NCBI GenBank assembly: GCA_937907605.1
Contig: CALCYI010000073.1
Span: forward strand, 6,166-70,165
Source: an uncultured Clostridia bacterium
GTDB taxonomy: Bacteria > Bacillota > Clostridia > Oscillospirales > Acutalibacteraceae
DNA: 64,000 nucleotides
Direction of reading: 5' to 3'
Shown: positions 58,929 to 64,000 of the stretch, one piece after another
How positions within the stretch are numbered: position 1 is the first letter of the stretch
Layout of the letters: each line of letters starts with the position of its first letter
Notes under the pieces: model-generated
Seen by the model: the letters and a program-made list of their open reading frames with translations, nothing else
What the model was told of the DNA's origin: nothing
Databases searched by the model: none
Position numbers and translations under genes: made by a program

Positions 58929-59482
58929 TGCTTATCCTTGCGTCCCAGAGCCCACGCAGGCGCGAGCTTCTTAAATACATAACCGAGGATTTTGAGGTGC
59001 GCAGCGCCGACGTTGACGAAGCTTTACCCGAGGGCATTTCCCCGTCCGACGCGGTTTTGTATCTTTCAAAAATTAAGGCTGAGCCGTTCAGGAGTAAAAA
59101 CGATATCGTTATCGGCGCTGATACCGTGGTTGCAATAGACGGTAAAATCCTCGGAAAACCGCTTGATTCTGCGGATTCCCGCCGTATGTTAAGGCTGCTT
59201 TCGGGCAGGGAGCACAGCGTTTTTACGGGCGTTACAATCCTAAAGGGAGATTACACGGATTCCTTCTTCGTTGAAACGAGGGTTAAATTCTTTGACCTCA
59301 CCGACGTTGAGATTGATAAATACATAAAAACCGGCGAACCGCTTGACAAGGCGGGCGCATACGGTATTCAGGGCTACGGCTCCCTGCTCGTTGAGGGCAT
59401 AAACGGCGATTATTTTAACGTCGTAGGACTGCCTGTAAGCGCAGTTAATAAACACTTGTCGGCTATCGTTAATTTTGGTTAA
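58928..59482 (+). CDS. maf: Maf nucleotide pyrophosphatase
   Basis: 184 residues. LILASQSPRRRELLKYI is the Maf signature; DVDEALPEG, IGADTVVAIDG and GAYGIQGYGS are conserved. Maf hydrolyses non-canonical nucleoside triphosphates (dTTP/UTP or modified bases) and is linked to septum formation. It overlaps the U32 gene by one base. Confidence 0.93.
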   Translation: MLILASQSPRRRELLKYITEDFEVRSADVDEALPEGISPSDAVLYLSKIKAEPFRSKNDIVIGADTVVAIDGKILGKPLDSADSRRMLRLLSGREHSVFTGVTILKGDYTDSFFVETRVKFFDLTDVEIDKYIKTGEPLDKAGAYGIQGYGSLLVEGINGDYFNVVGLPVSAVNKHLSAIVNFG

Positions 59483-59586
59483 AACGCCAAAATTACTATT
59501 TATAGTTGAAATTTCGCAAAATATGTGATAAAATCAATATATGGTAAGTTGGCGAAGTCCGATCTCTTACCGGAAAGGAGTATGTT

Positions 59587-60471
59587 ATGGCAGCAGATTT
59601 ACATTGTCATACAAGATTGAGCGACGGCTCTGTTGGAATTGAAGATATTATTTTGATAGCTCAAAAAAGCGGAATTGACACTATTGCCATAACAGACCAC
59701 GACTGTATAGCAGGTACCGTAAGAGGACAGGTAATAGGCAAACGTTACGGTGTTAATGTAATTACGGCGGTTGAAATCTCCGGATTTGATTTTGAAGCAG
59801 GTAAAAAAGTACATATTTTGTCCTACCTTGCGGACGCACCCGACAGGCTTGAGGCTATATGCAGAAAGACCTCGGTAGCGAGGAAGAGAGCGGGACAGAT
59901 TATGATGCTCAAGGTTGCGGCGCGCTTCCCGATTACGAGCGAGTTCATTATTTCGCACGCGAGCGGCTCCACTAACCTTTACAGGCAGCATATTATGCAC
60001 GCGCTTATGGACGCGGGCTATACGGACAAGCTCTTCGGCGATTTATTCCATACGCTCTTTGACGAGGACAGCGAATCCAACGTCCTCGCGCCGACTAAAT
60101 ACCCCGACGTTGAGACGGTAATTAAGGAAATACACGGCGCGGGCGGTATCGCGGTGCTTGCGCACCCGGGCAAGTTCAATAATTTTGAAGAGCTCGATAA
60201 ATACCTTGACCTCGGTCTTGACGGAATTGAGGTATGGTCGCCGTTCAATGACGACGAGCAGACCCAGCAGCTTACCGATTACTGCAAGAAGCACAAGCTG
60301 CTTATGACGGGCGGCTCAAACTTCCACGGCACCTACGGCGAAAAGACCGTAACAATCGGCTCATACACAACCCCGAAGGAGCATCTCGACAAGCTTATGG
60401 GCTATAAGGCAAAGAAAAAGAGAGCCCAGAGAAAAGCAGAAAAAGAAGCCGCGGCAAAAGCGGCTGAATAA
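59587..60471 (+). CDS. PHP-domain phosphoesterase
   Basis: 294 residues. ADLHCHTRLSDGSVG, IAITDHDCIAGT and VLAHPGKF are the metal-binding motifs of the PHP family, which includes TrpH/RNase AM (5'-3' exonuclease on short RNA) and histidinol phosphatases. The Lys/Ala-rich tail is not part of the domain. AAAGGAG lies upstream. The exact substrate cannot be told. Confidence 0.85.
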   Translation: MAADLHCHTRLSDGSVGIEDIILIAQKSGIDTIAITDHDCIAGTVRGQVIGKRYGVNVITAVEISGFDFEAGKKVHILSYLADAPDRLEAICRKTSVARKRAGQIMMLKVAARFPITSEFIISHASGSTNLYRQHIMHALMDAGYTDKLFGDLFHTLFDEDSESNVLAPTKYPDVETVIKEIHGAGGIAVLAHPGKFNNFEELDKYLDLGLDGIEVWSPFNDDEQTQQLTDYCKKHKLLMTGGSNFHGTYGEKTVTIGSYTTPKEHLDKLMGYKAKKKRAQRKAEKEAAAKAAE

Positions 60472-60480
60472 ACAAATTAA

Positions 60481-60782
60481 AGCAGACCTAAAGGGGTGTC
60501 CTGCGTAAAGAATAACAGCCTTAAAATCACCTCTTTTTCGCTATAACATCATTAAAAATCGGGTCAAGGCGGCAAGCCTTAACCCGATTTTATGCTTTGT
60601 TCTAACAAAAAATAGGTTGATTTTAAGGTGCAAAGCAGTTTTGGCAAAGTTATTTTAGCTCATAAAGGGATTACAAAGCCGCCTGCATACTCGCGTATTC
60701 AGGCGGCTTTTAATTTCTTTAGGGGCAAAAGGACAAAGCCAAAACCTATTCTTCTTTGCGTAGGACACCCCAACGGTCTGCT
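60481..60782. repeat. MITE-like insert with long terminal inverted repeats
   Basis: AGCAGACC...GGGGTGTCCTGCGTAAAGAA at the left end matches the reverse complement of the right end (...GGGGTGTCCTACGCAAAGAA), with AGCAGACC/GGTCTGCT as the outermost arms. Inside there is another inverted pair (CCTTAAAATCACCT and AGGTTGATTTTAAGG) and two terminator hairpins (60555-60592 and 60677-60710). It encodes no protein. It fits a MITE between convergent genes. Confidence 0.65.
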
Positions 60783-60786
60783 TTCC

Positions 60787-61827
60787 TTATATCTGTTCAG
60801 CTATTAGGTAGATAAGCTCCTTTGATTTTTCCCAACCGAGACACGGGTCGGTTATCGACTTGCCGTAAACGCCGTTTTCAACGCTCTGGCAGCCGTCCTC
60901 AATATAGGATTCAATCATAAAGCCGCGCATCATCTTCCTTATATCGTCGCTGTGGTGCATTGAATGGAGCACCTCTTTTACGATTCTTATCTGCTCAAGA
61001 TAGCGCTTCCCCGAATTTGAGTGGTTGGTATCAATAATTACCGCGGGGTTTTCAAATTCACCGTTGCAGTACATATCGTAAAGTATTCTTAAATCCTCAT
61101 AATGATAGTTCTGGTGATTAATCCCGTGCTTGTCTACGCTTCCGCGCAGTACCGCGTGGGTAAGGTCGTTGCCCTTTGATTCGACCTCCCACCCTCTGTA
61201 AAGGAAGGTGTGCCCGTGCTGAGCCGCCCTAATTGCGTTTAGCATAATCGAAAAGTCGCCGCTCGTGGGGTTCTTCATACCCACGGGAACGTTAAACGCG
61301 CTTGAAACGAGGCGGTGCTCCTGATTTTCAACCGAGCGCGCGCCAACAGCGATATACGAAAGTAAATCGGAAAGATACCGCGCATTTTCGGGATAGAGCA
61401 TTTCGTCCGCGCAGGTCAGCCCCGTCTGTTCGATAGCGTCCTTATGAAGATTTCGGATTGCTATAATTCCCTCGAGCATATCGGGCTTTTTGTCAGGGTC
61501 GGGCTGGTGAAGCATGCCCTTGTAGCCGGAGCCTGTAGTCCTCGGTTTACCCGTATAGATTCTCGGGATTATGAGGATTTTGTCCTCAACCTCTTTTTGC
61601 ACCTCGGCAAGACGGTTGATGTAATCAAGTACAGAATCCGACCTGTCCGCCGAGCAGGGACCGATAATAAGCGCGAGCTTGTCGCTCTTTCCTCTGAAGA
61701 TGTCCGCAATCTCTTCATCGCGCGCTTCCTTTAATTTTGTAGCCTCCTCGCTTAAGGGATACTGTTCCTTTATGTCAACCGGGAAGGGCAGTTTCCGCTT
61801 AAACGTCGTATTTTTCATATTGTCCAT
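60787..61827 (-). CDS. DAHP synthase, type I
   Basis: 346 residues. LALIIGPCSADRSDSVLDYI, PRIYTGKPRTTGSGYKG, GARSVENQEHRLVSSAFNVP and NHSNSGK are the conserved metal and phosphoenolpyruvate motifs of 3-deoxy-7-phosphoheptulonate synthase, the first step of the aromatic amino acid pathway. It is of the AroF/G/H type. No effector-binding sites can be assigned. Confidence 0.95.
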   Translation of the reverse strand: MDNMKNTTFKRKLPFPVDIKEQYPLSEEATKLKEARDEEIADIFRGKSDKLALIIGPCSADRSDSVLDYINRLAEVQKEVEDKILIIPRIYTGKPRTTGSGYKGMLHQPDPDKKPDMLEGIIAIRNLHKDAIEQTGLTCADEMLYPENARYLSDLLSYIAVGARSVENQEHRLVSSAFNVPVGMKNPTSGDFSIMLNAIRAAQHGHTFLYRGWEVESKGNDLTHAVLRGSVDKHGINHQNYHYEDLRILYDMYCNGEFENPAVIIDTNHSNSGKRYLEQIRIVKEVLHSMHHSDDIRKMMRGFMIESYIEDGCQSVENGVYGKSITDPCLGWEKSKELIYLIAEQI

Positions 61828-61850
61828 AGTCTGTTATCCGCTAATTTTTA

Positions 61851-62567
61851 TTAATGCCTTGTGTCGTCTGTATATTGCTCGCAAAAGCGTGCCGCGAAGG
61901 ACGGCTCCTCGCCTCCTGCATATAGGTGGCTGAGGTCGCCGAACTGTATACAGTTAAAAATTGCCTTCCCCTGCTCGCGTTCAACGCTTGCAAGTCTTGT
62001 CACCGAGGTCGGAAGCGCAACAAAATTGTGCCACATAACCATCGGCGATACGTGAAAAATATGTGAGAGCATCGCGGCTTCTACTCCGAAATGACAGAAT
62101 AGCAGGATTTTGTCAGCATTCGGCTTCTCCGCACGATAAATCCGTCCGTCGTGAACGTAGCCGTGCCTGCTCATCAGTTCGTCAATACCCTCACATACCG
62201 ACTCATAGTGCCGCTTGACGTCGCCCTGAGCCATAAGCTCAACTCCAAGCCACTTTTCATAGGAGTAATATTCGTCAATCGCAGTCCAGTACGCAGGGAG
62301 TCTGTCCCAGCAGATTTCCCTACCGCCTTGCTTATTAACCGTTCCTCTGAACTCGTGGAGCCAATCAAGCGTTTCTGCGCTTTTACCGCTTTTCTTCAAA
62401 TAGTACTGAGCTGTAACCTGAGCTCTGCCCATAGGCGAGCAGTACACCGCTGAAAAGTCGGTTTTGCTCAGCCTCTCTGCAAGTAGCTCAGCTTCCCTTT
62501 CGCCTTTTTCGGTTATGCCATCGTGCTCATAATCGGGGTCGGCGTGCCGTACAATCCAGAGCTCCAT
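61851..62567 (-). CDS. Histidine phosphatase family protein
   Basis: 238 residues. ELWIVRHADPDYEHDGITEK holds the RH(A/G) motif; the second His is in LLFCHFGVEAAML. The family comprises phosphoglycerate mutase-like phosphatases. The substrate cannot be told. It starts directly after the stop codon of the lipase-like gene. Confidence 0.85.
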   Translation of the reverse strand: MELWIVRHADPDYEHDGITEKGEREAELLAERLSKTDFSAVYCSPMGRAQVTAQYYLKKSGKSAETLDWLHEFRGTVNKQGGREICWDRLPAYWTAIDEYYSYEKWLGVELMAQGDVKRHYESVCEGIDELMSRHGYVHDGRIYRAEKPNADKILLFCHFGVEAAMLSHIFHVSPMVMWHNFVALPTSVTRLASVEREQGKAIFNCIQFGDLSHLYAGGEEPSFAARFCEQYTDDTRH

Positions 62568-63935
62568 TTATTCCTTTTCCTCGGCTTTCTCTTCACTGCC
62601 GTAGGTGTTCGCCATAAGCTGCTCCTCGCTCATTGAAAGGAGGTAAGCGGCGTATGTCTGAGGTCTGTGGCTTTCGCTGAAATTCGTCTTTAAAAGCCTG
62701 TTACCCGTTACGGAGCCGATACCCTCCTTGAATACGAAGAACGCCGAGGTAATCCTGTATGCCGGGCTCGTGCCTACATAGTCAACCGAGCTTTCAAGCA
62801 GGAGCTTCATCGCCCTGTCAACCGCCGCCTTCTCCTCGTCGGTTTCGCCGCCGGCAACGTAAGCGCACAGCGTATCCCTAAAGTATTCATACGGCGTTAC
62901 CGTCTTAAAGCACTCCCTGAGCGGCTTGTTATAGAAGTCGTCAAGGGTTTTCATCTCTTTTGCAAGCGCGTCAATAACCTTTTGAACCGCCCTGTTGCCC
63001 CTTCTGAACGGGTGGTAGGTATTCATACCGAACGCCTCGAAGAAGTACGGCTGCATAAATTCCTTTTCTTCGGAATAATTCCTCGTGCTCTTGTTGTCGT
63101 CGCCGAGGATTTTAAGCACGGTTCCGTATTTACCGAAGCCGCTCGCCTCAGGCAGACAGACGGTTACGAAATCCTCGGGAAGCACAAAATTGAAAATTCT
63201 CTTGTAATCGTCAAGTATTTCAACCTCGTTCATATTAACCCCGTTAGGAGTAGCGTATAAATAGGTGAAAACGTTTTCGCTCTTAATAGGAAGCTTATCG
63301 AGTCCGCCGTTTTTGATTATCTTTGCTGCAAGGATATTACCTGCGCCTGCACCGCGGCTGTGGCCTATAATTATAAGCTTCGGCTCAAGCTCGCTCGGGT
63401 GCTTTTCAACGTATTCGTTAAGCTTGAGGTATACGTACTCTCTCGCGTCGGCAAAGCCGAGGTGGATAATATTTTTCTCCTCGTCGCCTGCGTAGCCCTT
63501 ACCATCGTTACACACACGCTCAACGCCCCAAGGGTCAAAGTTGGAAAACCACTGCTTAGTGTACGAGCCGATAAGTCCCGTAAATATCAGATTGCATTTT
63601 CCGTCCTCGAGTTCAAGCTCTCTGCGCGCTATAAAATAAACTATCTCGTCGCGCTTAGCGGTCGGGTTGCACTCAATATCGGTAAAGCCTAGCTTTTCAA
63701 GCGTTACTGTAAGGTTAGGCTTAGCGTAAAAGTAGCCTGTTGACTGCGTGTCGTCCTCGATATGCTTATCATAACCGGCAACAACGAGCTGCGCAAGCAT
63801 TCTCGCAAGCGGATGATTATATACGGCGGAATCCTGTGAAAACCAGTTGAAATCATAATATATACTTGTAGTTCCCTCAATGTCGTCGGAAATAAACTTC
63901 GCGTCGCAAAGTCCGCTTAATTTCTCCTTTTCCAC
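62568..63935 (-). CDS. Lipase-like alpha/beta hydrolase
   Basis: 455 residues, no signal peptide. LIIIGHSRGAGAGNILAAKI holds the GxSxG nucleophile (GHSRG) of class 3-type lipases; LPEDFVTVCLPEASGFG may bring the Asp and the His-rich segment later the His. The GTG start at 63935 follows AGGGGCG. A TTGTCA/TATTAT promoter (63994-63966, minus strand, 17-base spacer) is immediately upstream. It heads a two-gene operon with the histidine phosphatase. Confidence 0.75.
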   Translation of the reverse strand: MEKEKLSGLCDAKFISDDIEGTTSIYYDFNWFSQDSAVYNHPLARMLAQLVVAGYDKHIEDDTQSTGYFYAKPNLTVTLEKLGFTDIECNPTAKRDEIVYFIARRELELEDGKCNLIFTGLIGSYTKQWFSNFDPWGVERVCNDGKGYAGDEEKNIIHLGFADAREYVYLKLNEYVEKHPSELEPKLIIIGHSRGAGAGNILAAKIIKNGGLDKLPIKSENVFTYLYATPNGVNMNEVEILDDYKRIFNFVLPEDFVTVCLPEASGFGKYGTVLKILGDDNKSTRNYSEEKEFMQPYFFEAFGMNTYHPFRRGNRAVQKVIDALAKEMKTLDDFYNKPLRECFKTVTPYEYFRDTLCAYVAGGETDEEKAAVDRAMKLLLESSVDYVGTSPAYRITSAFFVFKEGIGSVTGNRLLKTNFSESHRPQTYAAYLLSMSEEQLMANTYGSEEKAEEKE

Positions 63936-64000
63936 TAATATCGCCCCTTTTCATTATGATACTATATAATAGCACACTTTTTTAATATTGACAAGATATT

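Overview
The window looks like a chromosome segment of a Gram-positive gut anaerobe of the Clostridia, most likely a Ruminococcus-type member of the Oscillospiraceae. The reasons are the strong AGGAGG ribosome binding sites, lipoproteins with Thr-rich linkers, a GGGtGRT/NifU-like pair, a CooC/CooT/activase cluster, and core genes of moderate GC content interrupted by AT-rich islands. The assignment is inferred from gene content; there is no rRNA gene to confirm it.

Region 1 (1-15,240) is the right part of an AT-rich integrative element whose left end lies outside the window. It ends at a 57-nt 3' fragment of a tRNA-Tyr gene (15,184-15,240), the usual scar of integration into a tRNA 3' end. 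It carries type I restriction-modification genes hsdM and hsdS with extra unknown genes between and after them, a solitary Mod-like DNA methyltransferase, two tyrosine recombinases, an iteron-like repeat cluster next to a winged-helix protein and a D5/P4-type helicase (a replication module), and a DUF3990 ADP-ribosyltransferase-like/XRE pair with a two-site operator. A truncated HipA-like kinase and a SWIM-finger protein follow (15.4-16.7 kb).

Region 2 (16.9-36.5 kb) is mostly minus-strand metabolism. A five-gene nickel/corrinoid-style operon (His-rich protein, CooT, CooC, BadF-type activase, acetyl-CoA-synthase-like protein) has no CO dehydrogenase beside it. Next come a small lipoprotein, a HAD phosphatase, thymidine and uridine kinases, a BmpA/NupOPQ nucleoside ABC transporter, deoB, deoD and deoC, which together make a complete nucleoside uptake and salvage locus. 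Further on are a secreted Hint-domain protein, a Thr-linker surface protein, a candidate c-di-AMP-type riboswitch joined to a gene remnant, an ECF-S transporter with a long acidic extension, a NTase-HprK-PqqD triad, and a stand-alone E2-type acyltransferase.

Region 3 (36.6-45.6 kb, plus strand) holds a DUF3048 lipoprotein, a GH27 glycosidase, an XRE-like regulator, a 1,364-residue secreted PI-PLC mosaic, and the NifU-like/GGGtGRT pair.

Region 4 (45.5-56.4 kb) is a second integrative element of about 9.9 kb, inserted in the 3' end of the GGGtGRT gene. The last 94 bp of that gene recur, synonymously recoded, at 55,394-55,487, and a third very short, decayed remnant may lie at 56,381. The element encodes an integrase, lipoproteins, a leader RNA, an HNH protein, an SF2 helicase-like protein, a radical SAM enzyme that seems to start at ATT, a repeat-rich candidate origin and a serine resolvase. 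A RelBE/ParE-type toxin-antitoxin pair sits between the second and third copies.

Region 5 (56.5-64 kb) returns to core genes: zapA, a U32 family protein, maf, a PHP phosphoesterase, DAHP synthase, a histidine phosphatase and a lipase-like hydrolase. A roughly 300-bp inverted-repeat, MITE-like insert lies between the convergent PHP and DAHP synthase genes.
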